DNA of 64,000 bases, taken from NCBI RefSeq assembly GCF_012273895.1, contig NC_052129.1:2976001-3040000 (forward strand). The letters are read 5' to 3'. Both the position numbers and the translations under genes were made by a program. Shown piece by piece: positions 27,667 to 39,808 of the stretch. This stretch comes from Zerene cesonia (Eukaryota > Arthropoda > Insecta > Lepidoptera > Pieridae). Under the pieces are notes generated by a model. It did no database searches, was not told the DNA's origin, and saw only the letters and a program-made list of their open reading frames with translations. Position 1 is the stretch's first letter. Each line of letters begins with the position of its first letter.

Positions 27667-28960
27667 CCGAGGCCTGTCTTAAACACGCAGGGAAGGGAGC
27701 AGGGGATGCGAAAGAGCCGATGAAAGCACTCAAATATTGAACTGTAGGGATGTCAACGCTTAATGGAAAATATCGCGTAAAGCTTCAGTTTGTTAGCGGG
27801 CTGGTGCCTCTCCCAATGGATCGTGGGTGTACACGTTTATTTTGGATTACACATAATTGTTTTCTAATCGTATCGCCAATACTTTGAAGCGCGTAATTAT
27901 GTTCCAAGTGTTTTGGGATCGCTTCCATACATCTTTTGCACGGGAAGTTATCGAGTATGAGATGTTCCTGCATCTGTTCGTATCAAATAGATTCTGCTAT
28001 GTACTTCCGCCAACAAATAAGGTTAATTTCCTAATCATTCAACGTCTGCATATGTCAATAGAAAATAAAACACGCAAAGAGCTATAATTTATTCACTATG
28101 TATCTACTTATTATAATTCGTAAATTGTACTCTCAAAATTGTCTGTTACGATAAGGTACTCATTAAATAATGTAGATACAGTTATATATCCCCCAGCCCT
28201 GCAGTCGCAAGGAGGTCACACTTACATCAAGCGCGGTTGCAAAATTCCCTCCTCAGGTCATTCACCCCTCTCATTAGGCGATAACTTCATTGACAAGTGT
28301 AGTAATGAGGTGGTAAGATTGTACGCTATTGTTATATTTATCATTGCATAATATTAACGAATCAGTATCTTATTTAATCGAGTATCTGCATTTACGGAAA
28401 TAATAAATACTTAGGCATGTATTGTTAATATTTTAAAATTGATTGATTCTTAGGAATTACGTATTCAATTATTTTTCATAACTTGGTTACTAATTTCTAA
28501 TTATGTATATGCGTATTTAACAAATTTATGATATATGATAAATTGATGACAAATTAGACAAAAAAATAAACTTAAAAAAGATTTTTGGCGCTATCATTAT
28601 TTTTTTCTCACCTTTAGATAAAATTTGTGTGGCAGCGATCGCCGTAGGTGACAAGACCGTTTTTGCGCCTTTCGCTATTTTATGGTTTGTATTCTTTGAT
28701 GTAATTATGATACCTACAATAAAAATTTTAAATAAATAAATAAACTACTTGTTTCTCCACACACTAAAAGCCTAATATATCCATTCACTTCTGGTAAATA
28801 GCTTAATAAGGTCATACATAATGACTGTACCATACTCCTTGATTTAGTTATTGTGCACGACCAACTCGAACTAATCATTCGATAATTGTTAGACTACAAG
28901 TTTTCCTACTTGATATCAAATATCAGATTATTTTTATTTCTATTACTTCTCTTCACCTCT
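27667..28960. other. Non-coding stretch with small GC-richer patches
   Basis: No gene recognised. Frames of 62-76 codons overlap on both strands at 27785-28087 and 28139-28351, with no family resemblance. The patch 28185-28270 is GC-richer than its flanks. Confidence 0.45.
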
Positions 28961-28975
28961 TCTTTACAATTATAA
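28961..28975. repeat. Left copy of 15-bp target-site duplication
   Basis: TCTTTACAATTATAA is repeated exactly at 29188-29202, on either side of the SINE at 28976-29187. Confidence 0.85.
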
Positions 28976-29187
28976 AAAGTGAAGTCCCGTGTCCCATAGT
29001 GGGGTATGGGGCAGATGAAATACATCTGTTTCACTGATCGCTTTTCTTTATGGACAAGTAGGTGATCAGCCTTCTGTGTCCTGCCAGACCGAGACATTTT
29101 TTTTTTGTGCGTCCCCACCGGGAATCGAACCCAGGACCCCTCGGTTCTAAGCTCACGCGTTAACCACTGTACCAAGGAGGCGATCAC
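28976..29187 (-). mobile_element. tRNA-derived SINE with intact pol III promoter
   Basis: On the minus strand the head is tRNA-like. An A-box TGGTACAGTGG lies at 29174-29164 and a perfect B-box GGTTCGATTCC at 29131-29121, 33 bases apart. An A-run follows (about 29108-29099), then a ~110-base body ending at 28976. An exact 15-bp direct repeat brackets the whole element, the sign of reverse-transcription-driven insertion, and its perfection suggests a fairly young copy. The body (ATCTGCCCCATACCCCACTA) matches a SINE I recall from Lepidoptera. It depends on a LINE for mobility and encodes nothing. Confidence 0.9.
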
Positions 29188-29202
29188 TCTTTACAATTAT
29201 AA
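29188..29202. repeat. Right copy of 15-bp target-site duplication
   Basis: Exact copy of 28961-28975, marking the 5' boundary of the minus-strand SINE. Confidence 0.85.
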
Positions 29203-30716
29203 CGACACAAAATTTATTTAATTATGTAAAAAGGCATTATAGTACCTACTAAGCTTTATAAATTTAAAAATATTGGTAATACATATCTAATAGTGATAAT
29301 AGTTTACTTGCTTTAACAACACTCTCAATTTATAGTACGATGAGACTAAAATATTACCCTCCTTCTGTCGCAGTCGATTAAAAACTATGTCAGTGAAATA
29401 AAGAAAATTACTAAAAACAGATTACTATGCAATCCACTTATAGTTAAAACATAAAAAACTCAAATATATATGTAATATTAAAAATCAATAAACATATAAA
29501 AAAGTCCAAAAAAATACCGCAAACTGTTACTATATATTTTTACAAATACAAAAAGCTTTTCATAAATCATATACATACATCAACCCAAGGTATAACTGTC
29601 AAAAACTGTCACCCGAACATGACGGGATGTAAAAAAGCAATATGGCCGCGTTATGTCACTTTTATTTTAAGATGAGCTTCCCCACTATAAGCTAACTATA
29701 CAACCGTGATTTTTGATGTAGATTAAAGTGGGATAAAACAAGTTTAATATGAATGTACATTTTATCTAGCCATTCTTTAAATATAGGATTACACTGACAT
29801 TTTATAACAGTGAAATTTCTTGACCCCTTTATAAGACTTAATATTGGACAATAACAATATATTCTACCATGGATGTTTTTTATTTATCTTTGCAAAATAA
29901 TAGTACCTATCGGCTACGGCCGTTTCTAATATCGTAACGGAGATCACAGATAGATAGCTATCTTCGGTAACAGTAGCAACTCAATCTCCCCTTAACTTGC
30001 ATTTCACAATCAAGAATAAGCGAATAAACTCCACACTTACCTATTATAAAACAAAATAACGAAGAAAATGAAACGCTCTCAACAAGTAGCCAGTGTACGT
30101 CGTTCCTTATTTAACCGACGTCACTCGGAGCCACGTCATCTTAAAGTATTAATTACAAAGCACGGAACACCAACATTAAACCATTAACGTGGAAATCTGA
30201 ATAGTTTGAAATACAATAGTTTCATTGGCTCGCCGCCAGCGTGGCGCGCTTCACGCAGTATACAAAATCCTGAATAATTATTATCAAAGAAAAATGCCAT
30301 TTTTACCTGTTATTTTTTTATACAAATTTAATGGGAAAGCTTCCATACTTTCGTATTGTACGATCCTGGGCAAATAAAAGACAAAATATGTTTTTTTTTA
30401 TTATTAAAGGTAGTTGAACTCGTAATATAGCTATTAAAACTTTTTTCAATAATTATATGTACTGAGAAGAAAAGGTTTCTGTTTTATTAGATACCTTGCT
30501 TACAAATTAATGGAACTGTAAATATAAATACCCAAGTATTGAACACAATAAAATGTTTCATCTCTATATTGAATATTCGTGGTACTGTTATTACACAATA
30601 TGGAACATACATTAAATTTGTAAATTTTGTTTGAGCTTCTTTATATTAACAAATTATAGATTATGTTTATATTTTATGTATGTAATTTATCAACTTAATC
30701 ATAGCTAAGCCATAAC
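29203..30716. other. AT-rich non-coding stretch
   Basis: No gene recognised. A small GC-richer patch at 30225-30260 (ggctcgccgccagcgtggcg) is the only departure from the AT-rich background. Confidence 0.5.
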
Positions 30717-30726
30717 TATGTACCTA

Positions 30727-30995
30727 CTAAAACGAAAAACACACATGAGCAGTTTTGGCTCAGTGGTAAGGACCCCGGAATTCAATCGAAAAGACGGTTT
30801 TGTAAGATTTTTTAAAACTTTTCTACATTAACACCACTGCTCGAGCCAGTGAAGGAAACTGGAACTGGCATGTCTAAGAATGGAAAATTTCGACAACATG
30901 TGGCCAGCCAACCCGCAGGTGGCCAACGTGGCTCATAAGATGCCCGAGTCTCAGTGGAAACAAATAGTGCTCAAAATGATGATGATAATGATAAA
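30727..30995 (+). mobile_element. tRNA-derived SINE with (ATG/ATA)n tail
   Basis: A perfect A-box TGGCTCAGTGG is at 30756-30766. The expected B-box region is mutated beyond recognition. The body follows a common lepidopteran SINE (CGAGCCAGTG, TCTAAGAATGGAAAA, CGACAACATGTGG, TGGCTCATAAGATGCCCGAG) and ends in a tail of ATGATGATAATG. TATGTACCTA occurs at 30717-30726 and again at 30996-31005, a plausible 10-bp target duplication. With the B-box lost, this copy is probably transcriptionally dead. Confidence 0.75.
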
Positions 30996-31103
30996 TATGT
31001 ACCTATAAGTATATAAATAAAAAAATCAGCTAACGATAATCGCTTCCACTTGAAAACGTTAAACATATTAAAAGAGAAGGTCAGGCCAAAATAAATAATT
31101 CGC

Positions 31104-31300
31104 ACATGAATTTTCTTCATGGAGGTAAATTAGGGACTCCGGCCCTCCAGCGCTTCCGGGAAACCCCTGGACTTGCCACGACTTCCGGCCCACTTCCGGT
31201 AGGATGCCGCGCGTTATTTCATACTTTCCAAGTGGTTCTTTCATCGAGCCTTTTTGTGGCAAAGTTTTTGAGGAAACGCCGGCAAGTAATGCCGGGAGGT
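31104..31300. other. GC-rich island, unassigned
   Basis: A ~190-bp block, GC-rich and holding three CTTCCGG strings within about 50 bases (ETS-type core), is open in frames of 64-68 codons on both strands. No protein family is recognised. It may be a promoter, a conserved element or an inserted fragment. It lies about 100 bp downstream of the SINE. Confidence 0.3.
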
Positions 31301-34300
31301 ACTTTGATGTGAATAGACTTTTTGTTACAATAGAAATGGTCTCCGTTACAGCTCTTAGTATTGAAATAGTTCATTATCTTTTAATGGAGTCTCTTATTTG
31401 TTGAAAATAGAATAGTCATATATCTATATGATCACATTGAAAGGCATTTTATTTCAAATGCTATTTTCACGATATTTTGATACGTTTAACATGTACGATA
31501 AGAACATTTTACATTCCCAACTTTGATATCATATTAACATATTAATAACATTATTAATAAAATTCACTCTTCAGTAGATATATTAAAAACACACAATTGT
31601 AATTTATTCAAGTTTCATTTAATCATCGATTTCTTTTTTCTAAGTACATACACGTTCAACTCCTATGTTTAATTACTAATCCACTCTAAAAATTTGGTCC
31701 ATAACAAAAGACTAACTAGAGTGTCGTGTGAATATCGGATGGTATTTCGTCATCACTTTAAATTCTTTTAAAGCAGTCAATACATCTTTCCACCAACCAA
31801 CATTTCAGCCACATGGCAACAAGAATGATGTATTGCAGCCTATCGACGTAAAAGTTTAACTTTACAAACCATAAACAATGGAGATACAATGACGACAGAT
31901 TAACGAACCAAAAATTGTTTGAAAACTGTTAACAAAACTGCTCAAACCCGCTGCTTCTCATCTGTTCAATGCAAACAAAAGCGAATGTCTATTTCGAGAA
32001 ACTTCGAAATTTGAAAATAAAAAGCTTTTATAACAATTTACATAAGTCTTATATTCGAATGGCATTCCAAGGCAATTGTAAACCAATGTTGGTAAATCTC
32101 GACCTGATTGGGTGGCGAGTCAATTTTCGACTCTATGTCAATGAAAAACGAATTATTCGACGCTAAATGCAAGATAAACACACATGCTTGTCTAGTTAAC
32201 ATAATATATGAAGAGGATTGTTTAAAAAACACACCGCTGACAGACATTGAGTGCATTGCTGATGCCATGTTGAAGCATTAATTTATGATTAAAAGTGTAC
32301 ATATCGCATTGTTTACAACACATTTTTTTGTTTACGTTGAGTCACGGTAATTATGTCTCTGAATGATATACGAAACGCTTGCGGTAAGCAAATGAATAAT
32401 AACGTCGAAATAAAAATACAGAACTTCATAGTTGTTTCAAGCTTTAATCTCCTATCGTACCTACCAGATATAAACGAAAATCATCCAGTTATTTATCTTT
32501 TTAACGCTATAACCACATATAATTTCACCATATCTTAAATCAAGATCATTTTTTTACACATTCCATTAGCTAATTTCATAAACAAGCCCTTACAAGTAAT
32601 TACATAATCCTACATTTTCAAACACCTAAGGCAAAACATTGATCTAAAAATACTCTGAACTTCGTAGCAAATAGCAATATAAAATAACTGTACCCAACTT
32701 ACGCCATTAACGAACTAGGCAACTCATTTGAAACTTTATTAAATCCTCATTTCACAAGATAATCTATAGCTTTAATAGCGGTTAATAAATCTTTAATTAT
32801 CAAGATTGCATGTACCAGGAATAACAAGATAAGGATAAAATAGTTATGTAAATCAGGACCGGTCGGGAAAATGGAAGCATCATGGATAGTTACTGAGTCA
32901 GGATTTAGCGCCGTCCGTCCATCAAGTAGGGCTGAGCGAACGAGTTTATATGCATCTTGTGGATTGCTTTATTAAAAAGCGCTTATGGAATATGTTGCAA
33001 CATAGAATTAATTATATAATGGGTAAGGTGCACTTTTGTCTGTTATTATATTGCTCAATCGAGAATAGTTTTAAGAATGAAGGCTGGTTTCAGTGCTTGC
33101 TGATAATGTCTCTAATAGCCTATTTGACACTTTAAGACGTATAATAAATATCTAGACTCACATACACGCTCAAAGACTTTGAAGCAAACTGCATACACGT
33201 GTGTTAGGTAGAGGTTTCTGAGCGATACAATTTAATTGTTGAACATTACGAAATAAGGTGTTAATTTCAATGAATATTTTATTCAACGCCGCTCGGACGA
33301 TTTACACACACAACATTTGTTTTTCACAAATTACCTACACCTATTTATGCCTATTTAACCTCAATTTACTCCCAAACTTTGATATAAATATACCATGAAG
33401 TCAATTCAATGAAAAACATTCCCCAATCCAACATAGCATTGTACAAAAAACAAATACATCGCAAAAATGGCAAAATATTTACCCTCGTAAAGTACTCAAT
33501 ACTGAAGATATCTCACGCAAATTGCGAGATTATTTGTGCATATTATTTTTTCTACCTGCAGATCTGAATAAATAGCGAAATTTCAATTCGAAAGACTTAG
33601 CAACCCTTCGTCTTCAGTCTGAACGGGTCTCAGCGCAAATCCCTCTTTGATCGACTTCTGGAGTCCCTATCAAGTGATTCTCTAGTTTTGTGGGTTTAGG
33701 CGTTCCTCACGCGCTGAATACCTATTAATTTTTGCTATCGTTCAGTTTTATGGTCTACGCTGTATGTAGGTAATATATGTTTATGTAATGTGAACTAAAC
33801 AGCAATATCATATGTCATTAAACTGAGTATGAGAAATTGTGTATTTAAATAAATTAATTCTAGATATAATACAAGTTGTATGTCTTTGTAATATAAACAC
33901 TGACGTAGTATTTAAATCATAAATCTACAACTGTTTTTACATTGACATACTTGAATAAAACGAACGTAGACTAATACGATTGTATATATTATATAATATA
34001 TGTACATTATAAACAATGCATTAAATCATAAACCCGAATCCGAACACCAATTAATGGCAACATAAAATATAAATTACTCATAATTGCAATCTCAGCAATA
34101 TTGAAATCATCTCACGGAATGCAGAGTATAAAATCGCGAAAAATAATGGTGTTTTAAAATAATTATGAACGGCTCGTGTCATATTATGTAAGATACAAAC
34201 GATGTTAATTATATTGGCAAATAAATTGAGTATAAGCTTCGTTATTGGCGAATATTTTATTACTCGTACATTAAAATTAATAAATTCAATGATGAAAAAT

Positions 34301-34540
34301 ATTATCGTGTTTGCATTTTGCGAACTGGAATAATGTTTGTTTTTTAATCAACACACATGGTATAGGTATAGCTAACTACATGAGAAAGTGGTTTAAAATA
34401 GTTATAATAATAACGTATTTCAGTTTAACTACAAGAAAGCTTTGAAATAAAAAAAGGATCATCAAAACCTATCCATCCAGTCGAAGGAGCTGGGGTAACA
34501 AACCAAAAACTTTTTTATGACACGTTTGCACCGTGAAAGG
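31301..34540. other. Mostly AT-rich non-coding stretch
   Basis: No gene recognised in 3.2 kb. Slightly GC-richer patches lie at 32860-32945 (rich in CG and GTCCGTCC) and 33600-33720. Frames of 60-76 codons have no family resemblance. Confidence 0.5.
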
Positions 34541-34544
34541 TATC

Positions 34545-34680
34545 ACACCCCCCCACAAGAAAACGGCGTGAAAAAGTAGCATGTGAATGCACACTGTATT
34601 TCGTTAGGTGAGTGGGAAGCCGAGGGATACCAGTTTTTTCTTTACCCTTCCTAATCCATTCCTTTATTCACGTCTTCAAC
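34545..34680 (+). mobile_element. Non-LTR retrotransposon 3' UTR fragment
   Basis: The order 'gaaaacggcgtgaaaaagtagc', 'tgtatttcgttaggtgagtgggaagccgag', then a CT-rich tract (ttacccttcctaatcc, attcctttatt) matches the two fragments at 58330-58620 and 58621-58860. The terminal ATGTTCATGGGCGG-type block is missing, so it is a truncated relic. Confidence 0.6.
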
Positions 34681-36278
34681 CTTTGCTTAAATAACTACAA
34701 ATGTTCATCCAACATCCAACATCACAAAAACATAGGATAAGAATTTAGAACACCATCTTCGAATTAATAAATGTTTTTAAACAACAAGTATCCTGCCATT
34801 AAAATAAATGGGACAGGGAAATAAAATACATTTCGCTTGAAGATACAACAAGGAAAAATACCTTAATTATAGGCGATGTCAATAAATGTTTTGTATTTCA
34901 TCCACATCAATCGAACAATTTTAAGCAATTGAAAGACAAAACATTAACTTTCACATTTATAATATTAGCTGACAGAAAGTCCATTTTTAAAGTGTGTATT
35001 AAACTGATAATTATATTAAAAACCCCAGAATTTCACAAACTTAGCGCGATGTTAACGAAATGTTAACTTATTTTCAATGTTTTAGTAATAAAAAACTGTA
35101 ATTGATGACTTTAAATCATCCATTACTAAACGATAAAGGACCAACCTTTAACCCGCGGCTTTGTGGGCGTCTCCGCAATGTAGCTATGTGTCGAATTCAT
35201 GATTTGAAGTGACGTGACCCCATTTTTTTTAAAATGAATGTTGCAATTTCATTGCCGAGTGCTGTATCATATATTTTGTATGAACTTTTAATTAATGGTG
35301 AGTTTTGCCAATGTGTTATCTAAGTTTTGAGTTACGGTATAACATTTTATTTTAGAATTGCGAAATATATCATGCAATTTTATTCACATAACATAGAAAA
35401 GCTTACGTTATCTCCACTACTACGTAAAGATAAATAATTTAATTAAAAAACATACAAACTATGCCAGAATACAACAAATGTTACTAAAACCTATTGAAGC
35501 AAATATTGCGAATTTTCATCTAATATATTTTTCTACCAAGAACAACAAATTGAATGGTTCGTGTATTTTACTCAATACACAAAACTTCCAATAAAAAACA
35601 GAACAATCTCAATATAATTATAACGGCAGAATACTAGCGATTGTTCCTCCATCGTGCTATTACACTGACATATCGTTACGTGGAACTATATAAAGCCATC
35701 TTCATTGTCTATCAATGCTAGCTTTCTATATATATTACATATTTCAGAATATCAAAGGAAAAGCACTAGAATCATTCAAGCGATTACTTGCTCTTTCAGA
35801 AATTCGAATTTTAAGCACAAATAAGCGATCTTTAAATTTTTTCAATTTAGACATCCAAGTTTTTTGAATTTCAATTCAAATAAACTATCTTCTAACCGTT
35901 ATTTACTATATTTATTTACTGTATCAAATGTTGTACTTCATTTTTAACCCACACCTTTGTCAACTAAGTCTATCCTTCCAATACTTACCCACCATCGCAA
36001 ATGACGAAACACTTCAAGTAACGCTTTTGCACATAACTTAATCCGTAATTGCACAACCTGATAACACAACGTACAAGAGACCATCGCCATTTGTACCCGT
36101 CAACATTTCTCGACGTGTGTATTCATTATATTTTATGCGCACGCCTTTTTGATACAGTATCTTGGTAGATCCCATATGGCTTTTTGAGCACGAAATTGTC
36201 TTTGAAAACGTCATATTTATGTAATTTCACTAAGCGAAATTTTATATGTGCGTGATACTTGTATTAACTTATTTATGA
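34681..36278. other. AT-rich non-coding stretch
   Basis: No gene and no recognisable transposon. Confidence 0.5.
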
Positions 36279-36464
36279 CTAGCTGTAACTTGCGGCGTCA
36301 ATCGTGTGGTACACGGTAAATAGTGGTCTATGTGCTAATCCAGACTAACTATCTCTGTACCAATTTCAAAGAGACACGATGAGCTGTTTTTCGCGTGAAT
36401 GAGTAACAAACATACATAAATCCATTTATACTTACAAACTTTCGCGTTCATAATATTAGTAGGG
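36279..36464 (-). mobile_element. Helitron-like element, family A head with divergent tail
   Basis: On the minus strand it starts CCTACTAATATTATGAACGCG and passes through GTTACTCATTCACGCGAAAAACAGC and a GGTACAGAGATAG middle. It ends CGCAAGTTACAGCTAG at 36279. The context is A on the 5' side and T on the 3' side. The tail lacks the CGCGG hairpin of family A, so this is a related but distinct and older type. Confidence 0.65.
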
Positions 36465-37665
36465 TAAAATACAGTATGAAAGTTTACTGATAGTCCATTT
36501 ATATCCATTTTTCATTAAAGAAGCAACATTAACTGGTTTCCTTGAAATGTGGATTTGATTATAACAAAATAATTATAAAATTATGGCTTGATTTTAAAAC
36601 CTATTATAATACAAACATTATAATAAAAATATTCTTATTAAAAATGTTTGATTAAATTTTTAATTAAATAAAAGACGGGAATAACACAGAAAGCCAATAT
36701 ACAAGAAACATAATAGATATACGTTCGTCTTTTTTATCCACCTCAGTTACACAGCTATCAATAACTTGAATAATGTTTAAAAAGCTCTTAAAGTTAAAAC
36801 CTTATACTTCAGCCCGAGCGAACTCGCGCTTAAAAACGAGCATACGTTATAAGACTCATTAAAACATATTAACAGTAAAATGACCATGCACGCTCATACC
36901 TGTTAGCCGGCACATCTGCCCTTTGTACGCATTTAAGCGATACATAAACGATGTTAATATCTCTTTTACACATATGCATAACAACAATTAAAGAGCGAGA
37001 CGGGGTGATTGCACAATCGCTTTTATCCGTTCGAGGAACTTTCACGTCTTCATTATGTGCGCAGGTAAAAATAATATTGCGAAAATGTTTCACACGGTTG
37101 TTTAGGGTTTATTGCTATGCATCAAAGCTCATATGAGAGAAGTATCAGTTCTGGTTTATGATACTGCTGACTGTTAGTCTGCGGGTAGCTATGGAACAAC
37201 TACACATATGTGGATAAAATCAAATTTGAAATGGTAAACAATTATTAGAACAATATATAGTTATAAAATGCGACAAATATACAATTATGGAGCTTATCAA
37301 TTTCACGTAAATATTTACATTTTATAACACTTCAATTTGTATTACAAAACCGGAACCTATTGGTAAGGCATTACAATATATTAAAGCAATAACTATTTCA
37401 AAACGACATTAGAATACATACATTAAATATCCACTCCTAGTTTCTAAAGTTCATATTATGAAACATTCACGGTATGTAAATATTTCTCAAATCCGCGTTA
37501 TCTACACTTATTTACTAAGTGATAAAGGTGAAATTGTATTATAATAGCCGGTATGTGTGTGTGTACAAGCTTTTGCGCTCTTTACGTGTAAGTAACTCAA
37601 AAGTAGGTGTTGTCCTGTACTATATACGGAGTTCAAATCAAACGCATGAAGTGATATGTATCATA
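36465..37665. other. AT-rich non-coding stretch
   Basis: No gene recognised. Overlapping frames at 36869-37136 (61-74 codons, both strands) lie over a slightly GC-richer patch and have no family resemblance. Confidence 0.45.
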
Positions 37666-37867
37666 CTAGCTGCGCCCCGCGGTTTCACCCGCGTAAATCC
37701 GTGTCCCGTAGGAATATCGGGATACAAAGTTGTCTATATGTTATTCCAGTTGTCCAGCTGTCGACGTACCAAATTTCATTGCAATCGGATCAGTAGTTTG
37801 TGCGTGAAAGAGCAATAAACACACACACATTCTAACAAACTTTCGCATTTATAATATTATAGTGGGA
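37666..37867 (-). mobile_element. Non-autonomous Helitron, family A, full length
   Basis: Read on the minus strand it has a slightly altered head (TCCCACTATAATATTATAAATG), the complete middle, the CGCGG/CCGCG hairpin and GGGCGCAGCTAG at 37666. Flanks give A|T insertion context at both ends. Confidence 0.85.
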
Positions 37868-38142
37868 TTGAGATTGCAGTATAAACTCGAGACAAAACAA
37901 TGTGAGGCAAATATTCTTTGAGATCGAACCTAAGCCTCTGGCGCTATAATCATGGCCACTAACCAATCCTTAAACCGACAATCATCGAATTATCTAGAAG
38001 TACCCTTATTTAATTGTACCTATTAAATCGTATCTATAAAAATATACTTTTATATCATTGCGCTATGAATAGGTATACTATTAAGTACATTTAGAGATAT
38101 TTTAGAAATTCAAATTTCTATTTCTATTCAAATAGTGTTCAA

Positions 38143-38276
38143 TTGCCTATATGTTATTCCAGTTGTCTAGCTGTCTACGTACCAAGTTTCATTGCAATCG
38201 TTTGAGTAGTTTTTACGTGAAAGAGTAACAAACACACACACATCGTTACAAACTTTCGCACTTATATTAAGTAGGA
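38143..38276 (-). mobile_element. Family A Helitron lacking its 3' third
   Basis: The head (TCCTACTTAATATAAGTGCG) and middle are present on the minus strand, but the match stops at GGAATAACATATAGGCAA (about 38143). The TTTTTATCCCG...CTAG tail is gone. It lies only about 280 bp from the full copy at 37666-37867, in the same orientation, so the two may come from one tandem event. Confidence 0.75.
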
Positions 38277-39217
38277 AGAAAGTAGGATAGGATAAGAACA
38301 GTTCTATTTCGATTTATTATAACTATAAATAATAGTTGATAGTATTAGCGAACGCTTTACGTACACACTGTAACGAAATTATCATAACAAATACAACCGC
38401 CTCTCCATTTTAAAGTTGTTACGAAATGTAACAAATAACATTAGCATCACAATGAGTACTGCCTCTATTAGATTCAATTGTCCCTGTGACATACAGACAT
38501 GACGAATCAAACATGATCCGTTATTAAATTGATAATAATAATGTTAACACGGCCATATTTAAAATTCGTATTTCGCCTCGTGTCAATGAACCGTTTTCAA
38601 TCTTAAATGGCAGAGCGAATAAAATTGCATTGAAATCGGGCCATCCATTTGAGAATTAGGATTTTGCTTACAAGAGATACGGTTTGGCGTGTAACAATTT
38701 CCCTCAAGTCTAACTAAATTACATAGGTATAGAAATACCCTGTTTAAATATGTCTGTAACAGAAACGTACGTACCAAATCTATAATATACATTATAAAGA
38801 TATCATTATAATTAATGGATACTAAGATGTTGTATCAAACAAACTTAATAATGATAACTGATTACTATTAATGTCACAAATACCCACTAACCTTCATACG
38901 GCGGAATACATAAAAAATAAATTTACGTATCTATAACATAAGGCACAAAATACTTAGCATCTCAAGTTATTTAAAAGCATCTGCGAAATGTTTTTCGAAG
39001 TTAGCTACAAGTCCACAAAGGGATTGATAAGTGATAAGAGAACAATACTACATCTAAAACAAACGGCCTTATCGCGGAGCAGGTAGCAAGCTAAAGGGAT
39101 GTAAAGGGTGTTTGAATAGTTATACTGTTAGCAGATACGTTGTATTTTCAAATTATAAGAGAGTTGTGGATGTTTTTGCATAGGGCATAAATAGCTGAAA
39201 TGTTCCTATATAATATA
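38277..39217. other. AT-rich non-coding stretch with one repeat scrap
   Basis: No gene recognised. At 38615-38660 'aaaattgcattgaaatcggg' followed by 'ccatccatttgagaa' resembles the generic AAATCGGTCCA segment of Helitron-like repeats in minus orientation. Confidence 0.45.
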
Positions 39218-39320
39218 CTAGCTAGCTCCGGCTTCGCCCGGATCGCTGGATATGAATAAAATAAAATATAGCTCTCTCAAAGATAACGTGGCTTTCTATC
39301 ATATGAATATTTGTTTAAAC
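39218..39320 (-). mobile_element. 3' half of a Helitron of the GGGCGAAGCC type
   Basis: Read on the plus strand: 'ctagctagctccggcttcgcccgga', 'aaaatatagc' and 'gataacgtggctttctatc'. This is the reverse of a lepidopteran family ending CGGGCGAAGCC...AGCTAG, whose middle reads GAAAGCTACATTATC. The head is missing. Confidence 0.55.
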
Positions 39321-39797
39321 ATTTACAACCAAAATGGATTCGATTATCATTAACAAAATAGATTAAATTACTTATCCTGAAAACTACAAATATTTGAATG
39401 TTTGTAGTTTTAGATAAATGACTGCTAAATTATAATATAAACCCACGCAACTAGAATGAATGAATCCAACCTACGCGATTAGACTTAAAAACAGATTCAG
39501 ACATATTACAAAAGTATTAACCATTAATTAAATTCAAAGTTGATCAAGAAGGTATTAAAGAAATGTAAGGCTCACAATAGATTACGAACAAAATAGTGTC
39601 TTAATTAGAAAGACAAACTTCAAACTATTTGTATAATTGTAATACGACTCAATTCAATTGTTCGCTTGAAGCAGAGTAACGGGCGATAGCCTGTTAAAAC
39701 CTACCCATTGAAAAGTGAACAGTTTAAATGTTAAACTGAACAAACGCAGTCATAAAGCAAAAGTCCCTTCAATAACAATAGACGATAGTAAGGTGAC

Positions 39798-39808
39798 GCT
39801 GAGTCAGC
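39798..39808. promoter_or_regulatory. Palindromic Maf/AP-1-type site (GCTGAGTCAGC)
   Basis: The 11-base palindrome GCTGAGTCAGC equals the core of the Maf recognition element (TGCTGAGTCAGCA) and contains an AP-1 site (TGAGTCA). In insects such sites are bound by small-Maf/CncC or Jun/Fos dimers. It sits at the start of a transposon-poor, GC-richer stretch. One motif alone does not prove function. Confidence 0.35.

Noticed and set aside
29121..29174. tRNA-like A and B boxes read as a tRNA gene on the minus strand
   Set aside because: They are followed by an A-run and a long SINE body, and flanked by an exact target duplication. This is a tRNA-derived SINE, not a tRNA gene.
35685..35720. TATATAAAG near a possible initiator
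   Set aside because: The spacing to the best initiator-like string is too short and no exon follows.
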